DNA of 64,000 nt from NCBI RefSeq assembly GCF_014203595.1, contig NZ_JACHJK010000022.1:32647-96646 (forward strand), given 5' to 3'. The stretch is from Streptomyces echinatus (lineage in GTDB: Bacteria > Actinomycetota > Actinomycetes > Streptomycetales > Streptomycetaceae). A model generated the notes under the pieces. It did not search any database and had not been told where the DNA came from. It saw only the letters and a list, made by a program, of their open reading frames with translations. The position numbers and the translations under genes are program-made. Positions 16,798 through 26,261 of this stretch are shown piece after piece; the first letter of the stretch is position 1; the number at the start of each line of letters is the position of its first letter.

Positions 16798-18894
16798 ATG
16801 ACCCAGCTGCCCGACGTCGAAGTCACAGCCGCCCGCCCGCAGAACAACACGGCTCGCCTGTCCAGACTCGCCGCCGGCGTTTCGGTGATTCTCGCCGCGT
16901 GCGTTTCCTTGACATTCGTGCTTGTGCTGCTGACGCGGTCGGCCCAGCGGCCGGAGTGGCACCCGTGGGTCTTGGCCCTCAGCGATCCTTTGATGATTGC
17001 CGCCTTCGCGGCACCAGGCGCAGTCGTAGCCGTCCGTCGGTCCCACAACCCCGTCGGGTGGCTCCTGTTGGCGACAGGTTGCGGCATGGCCGTGGACAAC
17101 CTGGCACGGGCGTACGGCCTCTATGCTCTCCAACACCACCTGCCCGGCGCTCTTTTGGCGGTCTGGATGTCGACCTGGGCATTCGTCCTGGTCAGCTATC
17201 CGATCTTCTTCCTCCTCCTACTCTTTCCCAACGGCCGTCAGCCTTCGACGACCTGGCGGGCCGCGGCGTGGTACACCGGCATGTGCGCGGCCATCGCTTT
17301 CCTGGTGGCAGCCTTCATGCCTGGTCCGCCCAGTGACGGCTACTTTCCCTCGAGTGACAACCCACTCGGCGTGTCGGCCTTGTCGTTCATGCGCGACCTC
17401 ACGGGACTGGTGACGATTCCGCTTACCCTGATCCCTTTCCTGCTGTCGGCAGCATCACTGATCTACCGTTTCCGAACCAGCCGACGGCCGGTGCGTGAGC
17501 AGCTGAAGTGGGTCGCCCTATCCCTGTGGGCGGCCGTGGCCCTCATCGGCGCAACCCTCACCGTCCACGGACCGCTAGCAAGCATCGCCACGGGCATGGC
17601 CACAGTGATCTTCAGCACCGGCGTGATGATCGCTATCGTGAGGCACCATCTCTTCGACATCGACCGGCTCCTGAGCCGCTCGCTGCTCTACACCGCTCTC
17701 ACCGCAAGCGCGATCGGTTTGTACGCCGGAATAGTCAGCCTCCTCGGCCTCTTCATCCAAGGCTCCGTGCACGGGACGGCATCGCTGCTGGCGACGGGTC
17801 TGGTAGCCGTAGCGCTTCAGCCGCTGCACCGCAGCCTGCAACGCCTCATCAGCCGACTCATCTACGGGCTGAGGGACGATCCCTATACGGCACTTGCCAC
17901 CCTAGGGAGGCAAATGGAGGAAAGCACCGCGCCCGAGCAGATCCTGCCGATGGCCGCGGTGACGCTGGGTGAAGCCCTACGTCTTTCCTATGTGGCAATC
18001 CACCTGCACAGCGACACGGACGGCCCGACCTTGTCGACAGCTCGATGGGGAGCAGAGGCCCGTGATCCGCTCCGACTGCCACTCATCCACCAGGGCGTAG
18101 AAGTGGGGTCCTTGGTTGTCGGCGCTCGCTCTCCCGAAGAGCCTTTTACGGCAGCCGATCTGCGGCTGCTGAGGGATGCCGCCCGGCACATCGCACAGGC
18201 AGCAGCCGGAGTCCAGCTGACACTGGCCCTTCTGCGCTCGAGGCAGCAACTGATTGCCACCCGCGCTCAGGAACGCCGCCGCCTGGGCCGGCAACTGCAT
18301 GACGGAGTCAACTCGGCGCTCAGCGAGGTCGTATGGGGCCTGCAGGCCGCACGCAAATGGCACCGCACCGATCCGGAGAGGGCAGACGCGTTGCTGGATG
18401 CCGGGATCACCCGAGCCCGCCAAGGCATTGAAACCGTCCGCGGCATGTCGCGGGGACTGCGCTCCCCCCTGGACGGTATCGGCCTGCTGGAAGCCATCCG
18501 CATCCAGATCGAGCGGTTCCCCCTGCCCGTAACAGCCGACCTCCCTGACGAACTGCCCGAACTTCCCGCTGCGGTGGAAGAAGCCGCCTACTGGATCGTG
18601 GTCGAGGCCATGACCAACGTTCTGCGGCATGCCCAGGCGTCACGCTGCGAACTCCGCCTGAGCATTGACGAAGACGCGCTGACGGTCGAAGTCGCCGACG
18701 ACGGCCGTGGCCTGCCCACGCCCCTACGCCTCGGAGTCGGCGTGGGCTCCATGCGCGAGCGCGCCGCCGAAATCGGAGGCACCTTCCAGATCCGCCATCG
18801 CCCCGATAACGGTACCGAAGTTGTTGCCTACCTGCCGCTCACCCTTCCGGGCATCGACACCGGGGGCCGCCGAACTCCGAGGAGCCGACCGTGA
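16798..18894 (+). CDS. Membrane sensor histidine kinase (NarL-partner class), paralog 1
   Basis: 698 aa from ATG 16798, just after AGGGGG. The first 330 residues hold about seven membrane helices. A GAF-like stretch follows, then a HisKA_3 dimerisation domain with phospho-accepting His501 (RRRLGRQLHDG) and a HATPase_c domain (N box EAMTNVLRHA, G boxes DDGRGLP and GSMRERAAEIGG). It should autophosphorylate and pass phosphate to the response regulator whose GTG overlaps its stop codon. A second kinase at 20444 shares the same architecture and long identical stretches. The signal is unknown. Confidence 0.93.
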   Translation: MTQLPDVEVTAARPQNNTARLSRLAAGVSVILAACVSLTFVLVLLTRSAQRPEWHPWVLALSDPLMIAAFAAPGAVVAVRRSHNPVGWLLLATGCGMAVDNLARAYGLYALQHHLPGALLAVWMSTWAFVLVSYPIFFLLLLFPNGRQPSTTWRAAAWYTGMCAAIAFLVAAFMPGPPSDGYFPSSDNPLGVSALSFMRDLTGLVTIPLTLIPFLLSAASLIYRFRTSRRPVREQLKWVALSLWAAVALIGATLTVHGPLASIATGMATVIFSTGVMIAIVRHHLFDIDRLLSRSLLYTALTASAIGLYAGIVSLLGLFIQGSVHGTASLLATGLVAVALQPLHRSLQRLISRLIYGLRDDPYTALATLGRQMEESTAPEQILPMAAVTLGEALRLSYVAIHLHSDTDGPTLSTARWGAEARDPLRLPLIHQGVEVGSLVVGARSPEEPFTAADLRLLRDAARHIAQAAAGVQLTLALLRSRQQLIATRAQERRRLGRQLHDGVNSALSEVVWGLQAARKWHRTDPERADALLDAGITRARQGIETVRGMSRGLRSPLDGIGLLEAIRIQIERFPLPVTADLPDELPELPAAVEEAAYWIVVEAMTNVLRHAQASRCELRLSIDEDALTVEVADDGRGLPTPLRLGVGVGSMRERAAEIGGTFQIRHRPDNGTEVVAYLPLTLPGIDTGGRRTPRSRP

Positions 18895-19601
18895 ATCAAC
18901 CAACCCGCACCGGTGCGGACCCACGCGTACGCGTCCTGGTCGCAGACGACGAGCCATTCGCCCGTTTCGCCCTGCGCATGCTCCTGGAAGCCGATCCCCG
19001 CATATGTGTGGTGGCAGATGCTTCCACCGGCCGAGAGGCGGTGCAACGCACAGCGGAGTACCACCCCGACGTGGTCATCATGGATCTGCGCATGCCCGAG
19101 AAGGACGGCGGACCCATCATTGACCGGGCAGGCATCACTGCGACGAAGGAAATCGTCCGCATGCGGCCCCAGACCCGAGTACTCGTGCACTCCAGCTATG
19201 ACACAGACCCGCTCGTGGCAGCCGCGATGCGCGCCGGCGCGGCCGGGTACTTACGGAAAGCGGACAAGCGGGAGGAGCAGCTGGCCATGCTGGTCCTCGT
19301 CGTCGCCAGCGGTGCAGCAGTTTTCAACTGGAGCAACGAACGCATGCGTCACCTGTTCGACACCGCCTACAACGCGCAGCGTCAATCAGCCCTCCCACAA
19401 CTCACACCCCGCGAGCGAGACGTCCTCAACCTCGCCGCAACCGCAGAGGAACCATCCAACCGAGTCATCGCCCGCAAGCTGGGCATCGGCGAAGGCAGAG
19501 TTGCCACCTATCTCTCCGAAGCCAAAGTGAAACTCGGGGCAGTCGACCGCAAGGACCTCATTGCCCAGGCCCGCAACGCCGGCCTGGGCATAGAACTCTG
19601 A
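18891..19601 (+). CDS. NarL/LuxR-type response regulator
   Basis: 236 aa. The GTG start overlaps the kinase stop (GTGA), so translation is coupled. The receiver domain has the acidic pair in LVADDEPFARFALRM, the phosphorylation site Asp65 in VVIMDLRMPE, and the conserved Lys in GYLRKAD. It contains an insertion after the Asp loop (DGGPIIDRAGI). The C-terminal LuxR helix-turn-helix is PQLTPRERDVLNLAA, then NRVIARKLGIGEGRVATYLS. It is the only response regulator near the two kinases and may serve both. Confidence 0.93.
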   Translation: MNQPTRTGADPRVRVLVADDEPFARFALRMLLEADPRICVVADASTGREAVQRTAEYHPDVVIMDLRMPEKDGGPIIDRAGITATKEIVRMRPQTRVLVHSSYDTDPLVAAAMRAGAAGYLRKADKREEQLAMLVLVVASGAAVFNWSNERMRHLFDTAYNAQRQSALPQLTPRERDVLNLAATAEEPSNRVIARKLGIGEGRVATYLSEAKVKLGAVDRKDLIAQARNAGLGIEL

Positions 19602-19760
19602 CTCTCGGCCACCCGGAACTCCCATGTCATGACGACGGAAGTGCAGCAGGCGCACTGTTCTTCCAGACAAGGCCGTCCGGCGGCACCCACAAAGGGCGCC
19701 GATGAGGGCGATCGGCTCGGGGGAAGGTGCCCTCGGGCGCATGCATGGGGAGGAAACACA

Positions 19761-19907
19761 ATGGGCGAGGAGCAGCGTCAGCCCGCAACCCGGACCAAGA
19801 GGCCACCGCACCCGCGCCGCTGGAGCAGGGCAGTGCGCCTGTGGACGCCAACGGTGACAACCTGGCTCGCAACAGCGGCAGCGGCTTACCACAGCTGGCG
19901 TGGCTGA
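19761..19907 (+). CDS. Possible small protein, 48 aa
   Basis: ATG 19761 follows GGAGG with a seven-base spacer. The product is strongly basic in its first half and ends in a short hydrophobic stretch (TVTTWLATAAAAYHSW). It lies between the response regulator and the second kinase. No family recognised; the ribosome-binding site is the main support. Confidence 0.3.
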   Translation: MGEEQRQPATRTKRPPHPRRWSRAVRLWTPTVTTWLATAAAAYHSWRG

Positions 19908-19909
19908 AC

Positions 19910-20440
19910 CGATTGGACCGACCGGCCGACGGAGGCCCTCGCTGGTCTGAGGGGAGAGGTGCGGCGGCCGTGCCCCGGCTGGCCGTGGCACCTCTGCCCG
20001 AACACGGCCTATCCATCTCACCCCGTACCGAGCAGGTTCACGCGCCCGGCGCGGGTGTTTGAGCCGAATACGAGTGCGAAAAGCCACGTCCACATGGCTT
20101 TCGCTGCGCGGGATTCCGTTTCCCACGCCGGCAATCACTCATGGGGAGTTTCCAGCCGGTCCCTGGAATCGCTGCGACTGTTGGAAGCCGGCCGTGGATG
20201 CGGGCTCGGCGGGGCGGTGGCCGCACAGCGGAGGACGGCGTCGGGGGTACAGCGCGCCTGTGCCGCGCCGCTTGGACGTGCGGGCCACTCAGCGGAAACC
20301 GGTCGTACCGACCGCCGAGGAGTCCATGACTCCACGAAGGAGGGGAGATATCTCGGATTCCTGGGAGGGTCTTCCCTTGCGGCCGGGATCGCGGCTCGTC
20401 GACGGTGAAGGAACCGATGGCTACTGAGTGTCCAGGGGGA
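19910..20440. other. Intergenic stretch before the second kinase
   Basis: About 530 bases with no recognisable gene. Short frames on both strands look non-coding. It must contain the promoter of the second kinase. Confidence 0.4.
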
Positions 20441-20443
20441 ACG

Positions 20444-22531
20444 ATGCAGGAGCTATCCATGAATCAGCGGGCTGAACGTAGTGCCCCAAGGGGCGCATCA
20501 GCCACGGTGAGGACACGGCTCGCATGTGCACTGTGGGCGCTCATCGCAGTGATCGCCGGCCTGACCCTTGTCTTCGTGATGCTGACGCGGTCGGCGCCAC
20601 GGCCCGATTGGCATCCGTGGATCATTGCTGCGCTGGAGCCCGTGGCGTGCCTCGCCTACGCTTTTCCAGGATTCGTGATCACGAGGCGCCGGCCCCGCAA
20701 CCCGATCGGATGGCTGCTGCTGGTCTCCGGATTCGGCGCGGCCCTCGATGCACTGGCGCACGCGTATGCGCTCCACGCGATTCCGCGGGATCTGCCGGGG
20801 GCCACCCTCGCGGCTTGGTCCTCGAACTGGGCATTCGTCGTCGATCTGTTCCCTTTGTATTTCCTGTTGCTGTTCTTCCCGGACGGCCGGCTGCCGTCAG
20901 TGCGGTGGCGGATTGCGGCTTGGTTCGTCGGCGGGTGCGGTGTTTGGGCGCTGCTGTTCTCGGCTTTTGTCCCGGGACCAATTGACCGCCAGTACTTCCC
21001 CACAGTAACCAATCCCTTTGGAAGTTCGCTGGTGCCGTTTGCAGACCCAGCAAACGAAGGCGTGTTGTCGATCCTCTTTGTCGCGTGCCCCTTCTTCCTT
21101 GCGGCGGCCTCCCTGATCCGACGGTACGTCACCAGGAGCGGCACGCCGCGCCAGCAGATCAAGTGGGTGGCGTTTGCGGCGCTGGTGGACCTGCTCATGG
21201 TGCTGATGATCACGCCGTTCCACAAAGAGGCCCTGGGGACGGCCGCGATGGACTTGGCCAGTGTTGTGCTGAGCACCGCGATAGCGGTCGCGATCACGCG
21301 GCACCGTCTCTTCGACATCGACCGGCTCCTCAGCCGTTCACTCCTCTACACGGCACTCACCGCCGGCGCGATCGGCCTCTACACCGCCTCCGTAAGCATC
21401 CTTGGGGTCGTCATACAAGGCACGGTCCCCGCGACGGCGGCGCTGCTTGCGACGGCCACAGTCGCCGTCGCCCTCCAACCCATGCACCGAGTCCTGCAAC
21501 GCATCATCAGCCGCTTCATCTACGGGCTGAGAGACGACCCCTATGCGGCACTGGCGGGGCTGGGACGACAACTGGAGGCGACCACCGGACCAGAAGCCGT
21601 ACTGCCCCAGGCGGCAGCAACAGTGGGCCAGGCGCTGCGTCTGCCCTACGTGGCGGTCGAGCTGAACGGTCACGATACCGACACGCTGCCTGTGGCCCGC
21701 TACGGTAGCGAAGTGCCCGACGTATTGCGCCTTCCGCTGGTCTGTCAGGGCGAGGAAGTCGGCGCTCTGGTATTGGGCGCGCGCACGCCCGGTGAACCGT
21801 TCACCGCAGCGGATCTACGACTGCTGCGCGACGTGGCCCGGCACATCGCACAGGCCGCGGCTGGGGTCAGGCTGACACTGGCACTGCTGCGCTCGAGGCA
21901 GCAACTCATCGCCACCCGTGCCCAGGAGCGTCGCCGCATAGGACGCGAGCTCCATGACGGCGTCAACTCAGTATTGAGTGAGGTGGTATGGGGCTTGCAG
22001 GCTGCCCGCAAGTGGCTGCGCACCGAACCGGGCAAGGCCGACGAGCTGCTGTCCGCCGGGCTCACTCGCATCCACGAGGGCATTGAGACGGTGCGCCACA
22101 TATCCCGGGGACTGCGCTCACCTATCGACGGAGTCGGCCTGTTGGACGCCCTCCGGGACTACATCGAGCGATGTCCCATGTTCGTGGACGCCGACCTTCC
22201 CGAAGAACTTCCTAAACTGCCGGCCGCAGTAGAAGAGGCTGCGTACTGGATCGCGGTGGAAGCTCTGACCAATGTACTGCGACACGCCCACGCTTCCTGC
22301 TGCCGCGTGCGCCTGGATGTCACGGACGATTCGCTGAGAGTCACGGTTACAGACAACGGTCGCGGTCTCCCGGTGCCTCTGCGTCTCGGAGTCGGTCTCG
22401 GGTCCATGCGCGAGCGAGCAGCAGAGATCGGTGGAACCTGCCAGGTGGACAGCAGTGCGGAAGGCGGAAGCGAAGTGGCCGTGCAGCTGCCGCGAGTACT
22501 GCCTGGGGTAGAACTCGACGACCCGGCTTGA
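20444..22531 (+). CDS. Membrane sensor histidine kinase, paralog 2 (no own regulator)
   Basis: 695 aa from ATG 20444. This start is preceded by the same AGGGGGA element as paralog 1, which fixes it over several other in-frame ATGs. The architecture is identical: about seven membrane helices, GAF-like region, HisKA_3 with His504 (RRRIGRELHDG) and HATPase_c (N box EALTNVLRHA). Long stretches such as FDIDRLLSRSLLYTALTA are shared with the first kinase, while the membrane loops differ, suggesting different signals into a common pathway. No response regulator gene follows. Confidence 0.92.
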   Translation: MQELSMNQRAERSAPRGASATVRTRLACALWALIAVIAGLTLVFVMLTRSAPRPDWHPWIIAALEPVACLAYAFPGFVITRRRPRNPIGWLLLVSGFGAALDALAHAYALHAIPRDLPGATLAAWSSNWAFVVDLFPLYFLLLFFPDGRLPSVRWRIAAWFVGGCGVWALLFSAFVPGPIDRQYFPTVTNPFGSSLVPFADPANEGVLSILFVACPFFLAAASLIRRYVTRSGTPRQQIKWVAFAALVDLLMVLMITPFHKEALGTAAMDLASVVLSTAIAVAITRHRLFDIDRLLSRSLLYTALTAGAIGLYTASVSILGVVIQGTVPATAALLATATVAVALQPMHRVLQRIISRFIYGLRDDPYAALAGLGRQLEATTGPEAVLPQAAATVGQALRLPYVAVELNGHDTDTLPVARYGSEVPDVLRLPLVCQGEEVGALVLGARTPGEPFTAADLRLLRDVARHIAQAAAGVRLTLALLRSRQQLIATRAQERRRIGRELHDGVNSVLSEVVWGLQAARKWLRTEPGKADELLSAGLTRIHEGIETVRHISRGLRSPIDGVGLLDALRDYIERCPMFVDADLPEELPKLPAAVEEAAYWIAVEALTNVLRHAHASCCRVRLDVTDDSLRVTVTDNGRGLPVPLRLGVGLGSMRERAAEIGGTCQVDSSAEGGSEVAVQLPRVLPGVELDDPA

Positions 22532-22799
22532 CCTTCAAGGGAGCGGTTATAGATCAGAACAGCGTCGGTTGCCGCCCGCGCGCCGGCATGGTGGGGCCCA
22601 GGGGCTGGTGGTCCCCAGTGCCAGATACCGGCGGCCAGGGAGAGGCGTCATTGGGCTACTGCGGGCGAAGACGAAGGCATTCTGAACGATCAAAAGGCGG
22701 ACGGATGGTCTTTGAGGCGGGCCCTGAGGGAGTTCTTCGTATTGGACCAGTCAGGGCCGGCCGGTGATGCTGTGGAGCGCGGAGTCCCGGATCCAACTG

Positions 22800-23760
22800 T
22801 CACCGCCTGCCCTGTCCCGGCGCGGGCGGCGGCGTCGGTTCCCCGTCCGATTCGGCGAGTTTGCGGGCTTCCAAGGCGACCGCATCGGCGGTCAGGACCC
22901 CCGCCCGGTGGGCGGTTGCCAGCCCGGCCACGACCTGCTCGTGGCATGCGCCGGGCCAGCAACAGTACTTCGGATCAACGCTGGGGTGTCGGCGAGGTCG
23001 CCGTGGGCGGTATTCGCTGCCGACCACCACTTGTCGTGAACAGGGGTGAAACGGCCCGCGGAACGGGCCTGCTCCAGCGCGGTCGACCCGGGGAAGGCAC
23101 CCGGCTTGCGCAGCAGCGCTTCCAGATAGTGGTCCAGGACCAGGCGGGAGCCGTTCCGGCCGCCGAGACGCTCGTGCCGGGTGACCACGTTGCGGCCGTC
23201 ATAGACGATCAGGTCGTTGGCGTGTAGCAGCACTCGCAGCTGGCGGCCGATGAAGCGGACCGGCACCGAGTAGACATTACCGAGTAGACATTGTCGCGGA
23301 CGCTGATCCGGCTGAACCGGTCGACCCTCGGGGTGAACCGGCGTCCCGTCTCGAACGGCTCGGTCGGCAAGGGCGCCAGCAGGTGCTGTTCGGCCGCGAA
23401 GTAGTCGCCGATGGTGCGGCCTCGCAGCCGTCGTGCTTCGTCATCCTGGTCCCACTGGTCGACCAGCTCGTTCAGCTCGGTGAGCGAGGCGACCTCAGGA
23501 ACGGGAACGAAGTGGTTGCGGCGGAAGTAGCCGATCTGCCCTCGACACCAATCTTCTCGTGGGCGCCCTCGATACCAGGCCGGCAGTGCAACGCCTCGAC
23601 GCCCCAGTGCGAGCGGAACGCCCTCCAACGGTCCACCTCCATCCGGCCCTGGTAGAAGCCCAGCACCCGCTCGACCGTGGCCCGCAGGTTGTCGTAGCGG
23701 ATGTGCCTGCGCGGAAATGCCGCCCAGGACCAGAAACGCGTGCACGTGACAGCACCTCGT
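22800..23760 (-). pseudogene. IS21-family IstA remnant, multiply frameshifted
   Basis: Reading the minus strand gives DRWRAFRSHWGVEALHCRPG, IGYFRRNHFVPVPEVASL, PLPTEPFETGRRFTPRVDRF and, in another frame, VRFIGRQLRVLLHANDLIVY and the C-terminal helix region. These are the successive parts of IstA. The frame break at about 23265-23292 coincides with an exact 14-base tandem duplication. The N-terminal HTH and the IstB partner are missing. Confidence 0.85.
23265..23292. repeat. 14-base tandem duplication inside the IS21 remnant
   Basis: The 14 bases accgagtagacatt occur twice in succession (23265-23278 and 23279-23292). Because 14 is not a multiple of three, the duplication itself breaks the IstA reading frame. 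Confidence 0.9.
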
Positions 23761-23989
23761 CACACCTCATGCCGGCGACGACCTTGGCGCGGGACGCGGA
23801 AGTTCTGCACGGCGTCGACTGCCTGTGCGGAAACCGCTCATTTCGGGGCCGCGACTGGACGTGCGGAGGCCACCACCGGTCAGAGGGACGGGCAGGGGTC
23901 TCAAGGCCTATCAGCGGGTACCTACCTCATCCGTGCGGCGCCAGGCGTTGTGAGCGCGTCGGCCTAGGCTTTCCGGTGGCGCCCGGCCG

Positions 23990-24355
23990 TCACGCTGCTG
24001 GCGGGCCTTGCCTGGGACCCTCTGCTGTGAGGCTGGCTGGTCTGGGATGCTTCAACGCGATGACCGCCGCCACTCCGCCGCACAGGCCGCCCACCGCGGA
24101 AGCTGCGCCGGTCGCCGCGGAGATGACATCCGTTGTGGTGTGTTGATCGGCGGGCGCGGCGTGAGTGAGGAGATCCCGCACATCCGTCTGCGAAGCGCAG
24201 TTCTCCGCTGGCTTTATGGCTGGGCTCAGCGAACTGCCTGCCACTTCGTGCCCCAGCAGCCCGACCCAGAGCAGGACACCGCCAGCGGCCAAAGCGAGAG
24301 CAGAGACGATTGCCAACCACACGGCCCGCCGCCTGTTTGATCGTCTCGGATTCAT
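23990..24355 (-). CDS. Small membrane protein, 121 aa
   Basis: From ATG 24355 the product starts MNPRRSNRRRAVWLAIVSAL, a basic N-terminus leading into a first hydrophobic helix. A polar loop with one Cys follows, then a second Ala/Gly-rich helix (GAASAVGGLCGGVAAVIAL) and a Pro-rich tail. Hypothetical; the two-helix layout with positive N-terminus supports a genuine membrane protein. Confidence 0.5.
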   Translation of the reverse strand: MNPRRSNRRRAVWLAIVSALALAAGGVLLWVGLLGHEVAGSSLSPAIKPAENCASQTDVRDLLTHAAPADQHTTTDVISAATGAASAVGGLCGGVAAVIALKHPRPASLTAEGPRQGPPAA

Positions 24356-24465
24356 GACTTGAGCCCTCACACAGTCAGACTCGTTGGTGCCGTCAGTTTC
24401 AGTGTGGGAGCTACGGCTGGAGGCAGCGATTCGGGCTGGACCCGCCGAGTGCACCGGAGGGCCGA

Positions 24466-24520
24466 AACCCGAAACTTCGCAGGTCACGCCCAATATCGGA
24501 CGCGAAACCGGTTTCGGGTT
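24466..24520. repeat. Inverted repeat upstream of the small membrane protein
   Basis: AACCCGAAAC (24466-24475) and GTTTCGGGTT (24511-24520) are exact reverse complements. A CGAAACCGGTTTCG palindrome lies at 24503-24516 within the span. It sits in the probable promoter region of the minus-strand membrane protein and could be an operator. Confidence 0.4.
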
Positions 24521-24563
24521 GGGGTGAAACCTCAGGCTCTTCCCCAAAACGGCGCGCGAGCCC

Positions 24564-24782
24564 CTACTCGCCGTCCTCGACGGCCGGGAGATCGGCGTAG
24601 TGCAGGCCCTTGGCCCCGCCGCAGCAGTCCCGAATGGTCAGCTGCCGGATCGACACTTTGAAGGGCTTCAGCGCCGCACTGAGCGCCGTCGAGGCGGCTG
24701 CCGCGTCCATCTCCGTCCACGGCTTGTACAGGCCACGGCTGAGTGTCGCCGGTTCCCCTGGTTGGCCGACGATCCGACTCAC
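24564..24782 (-). CDS. Hypothetical protein, 72 aa
   Basis: A GTG at 24782 with GGTGG just upstream opens a frame with coding-like composition (YKPWTEMDAAAASTALSAAL, then a Cys pair in IRDCCGGAKGLHY). No family recognised. It may be the 3' end of a longer gene that lost its beginning. Confidence 0.4.
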   Translation of the reverse strand: MSRIVGQPGEPATLSRGLYKPWTEMDAAAASTALSAALKPFKVSIRQLTIRDCCGGAKGLHYADLPAVEDGE

Positions 24783-25093
24783 CCACCGACCGGGTCGGGC
24801 CGCTACCGGTGCGCCGGCGAGTCACCCGGAGGACGCCACGGCGAGCACATGGTGATTGTGTCCTCGATGGACGCCGAAGGCCGCGCCGAGGGGTGTGCTC
24901 GCCCGTGACGGGCTGCTCAGCGGGCCGTAATGCAAGCAGGTCCGCATGCCCGCGGGCGCCCGCGACACCGGGTACCGCTACCGTGACCGGTACCTGTGGC
25001 TGACGGAGGACCGGGACACCGCCTAGGTCCGCACGTCCTCCGGAGTGGAGGCCTGGCCCCGGGCGGCGCGGGAGGTCGCCTGCAAGTGACCGG

Positions 25094-25657
25094 TCACCGG
25101 CTCCGGTGCAGTGCGACCAGCAACTGCCAGACCTGGTCCGCGACTTCCTCCGGCGCGGCCCGCAGCAGCCCGTGCAGCCAGTCCGCGAGGACACCCGCGA
25201 AGGTCGCCGCCACCGCCGACGCGACCAGCGGGGCGTCAGCCGCGCCGGCCAGTTCGCGCTCCTCGAGGCTGCGGGCCCGCAGGTCCCGGTGCAGCACCCG
25301 GCCGAGCGGCCCGCCGCCGCCCGGCGCGAGCAGCGACCGGTACAGGGCCGCGTGCGGGGACAGACCGGTGAAGAACTCCCGCAGCGCGGGCGGGGCGTGG
25401 ACCGGATCGGGCCGCCCCCGCCAGGCGTGCAGCGCGTCCACCGCCTGCCGTACGACGTCCGCGCACGCGTCGATCGCCAGCGCCTCGATGCCGTCGTAGT
25501 GCACATAGAACGTGGCCCGGCCCACCCCGGCCCGGCGCACCAGCGCGGCCACGGCGACCTCCGCCGGCGGTCGCTCGGCGCACTCGGCGAGCAGGGCGGC
25601 GCGCAGCCTGGCGCGGGTGCGCGCCGCCCTCGGGTCCTCGTGTGGCGCCCCGCTCAT
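25094..25657 (-). CDS. TetR-family repressor
   Basis: 187 aa from ATG 25657. The N-terminal HTH is visible as EVAVAALVRRAGVGRATFYV. The C-terminal ligand domain is typical (LADWLHGLLRAAPEEVADQV). Its ATG overlaps the stop of the DUF1304 gene (ATGA), so it is the second gene of a two-gene operon. The double palindrome upstream of that operon is its probable binding site, which would make it autoregulatory. Confidence 0.9.
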   Translation of the reverse strand: MSGAPHEDPRAARTRARLRAALLAECAERPPAEVAVAALVRRAGVGRATFYVHYDGIEALAIDACADVVRQAVDALHAWRGRPDPVHAPPALREFFTGLSPHAALYRSLLAPGGGGPLGRVLHRDLRARSLEERELAGAADAPLVASAVAATFAGVLADWLHGLLRAAPEEVADQVWQLLVALHRSR

Positions 25658-26016
25658 CGTGCGGCGATGACGGCGGCCAGCGCGAGCGCGCCGGGCAGCG
25701 CCTGGGCGAACAGGATGCGGCGATTGGCCGTGGCGGCGCCGAACACGCCCGCCACCACCACACAGGACAGGAAGAACATCTGCACCCGGAAGCCGGTCGG
25801 GTCGGCGGCGAGAAGCCCCCACACCAGTCCGGCCGCGAGGAAGCCGTTGTAGAGGCCCTGGTTGGCGGCCAGCGGAGCGGTCACCCGGGCCGTCTCCGGG
25901 TCGAACCCGTGCAGCCCCCGCCCTGGCTTCCGCTGCCACAGGAACATCTCCAGCACCAGGATGTACATGTGCAACACGGCCACCAGGCCGACCAGCACGT
26001 TCGCCACGATCTCCAT
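25654..26016 (-). CDS. DUF1304-family membrane protein
   Basis: 120 aa with four hydrophobic helices, matching DUF1304: VANVLVGLVAVLHMYILVLE, then MFLWQRKPGR and the conserved LAANQGLYNGFLAAGLVWGL. I chose ATG 26016 because it gives the usual length and a GAGGG precedes it. Biochemical role unknown. Coupling to a TetR gene suggests induction by a small molecule. Confidence 0.9.
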   Translation of the reverse strand: MEIVANVLVGLVAVLHMYILVLEMFLWQRKPGRGLHGFDPETARVTAPLAANQGLYNGFLAAGLVWGLLAADPTGFRVQMFFLSCVVVAGVFGAATANRRILFAQALPGALALAAVIAAR

Positions 26017-26036
26017 GAGCAGCGAACCCTCCCCTT

Positions 26037-26075
26037 CTTGGACAGGTGTCCAGGATAGCTGGACACCTGTCCAAG
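26037..26075. promoter_or_regulatory. Double-palindrome operator of the DUF1304-tetR operon
   Basis: Two 14-base palindromes of the form TGGACA-nn-TGTCCA (26039-26052 and 26060-26073) stand 21 bases centre to centre, two helical turns apart. Together they form a perfect 16-bp inverted repeat around a 7-base spacer. They lie about 20 bases before the DUF1304 start, where a TetR dimer pair would block transcription. Confidence 0.8.
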
Positions 26076-26078
26076 AAA

Positions 26079-26258
26079 TTACCGGGTCCCGTCGGTCGAC
26101 GGGCACAGCACCCACGGCGGCGCGCTCATCTCAAGCCGGTACGCCCAGGCCCACATCTCCTCCGCGGCCTGGGCCATGAGCGGATTCTCGACCGACGGGT
26201 CGAAGGGCATGGGGTAGTCGGGAAGCCTGAGCGGGGCCCGGGCCGGTGAAGCGGTCAC
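26079..26258 (-). pseudogene. N-terminal fragment of a terpene synthase
   Basis: From a GTG at 26258 the frame reads ASPARAPLRLPDYPMPFDPS, then NPLMAQAAEEMWAWAYRLEM. This resembles the start of bacterial sesquiterpene cyclases. After this it runs into unrelated sequence and stops. No aspartate-rich motif or the rest of the enzyme is present. Confidence 0.5.
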
Positions 26259-26261
26259 CGG

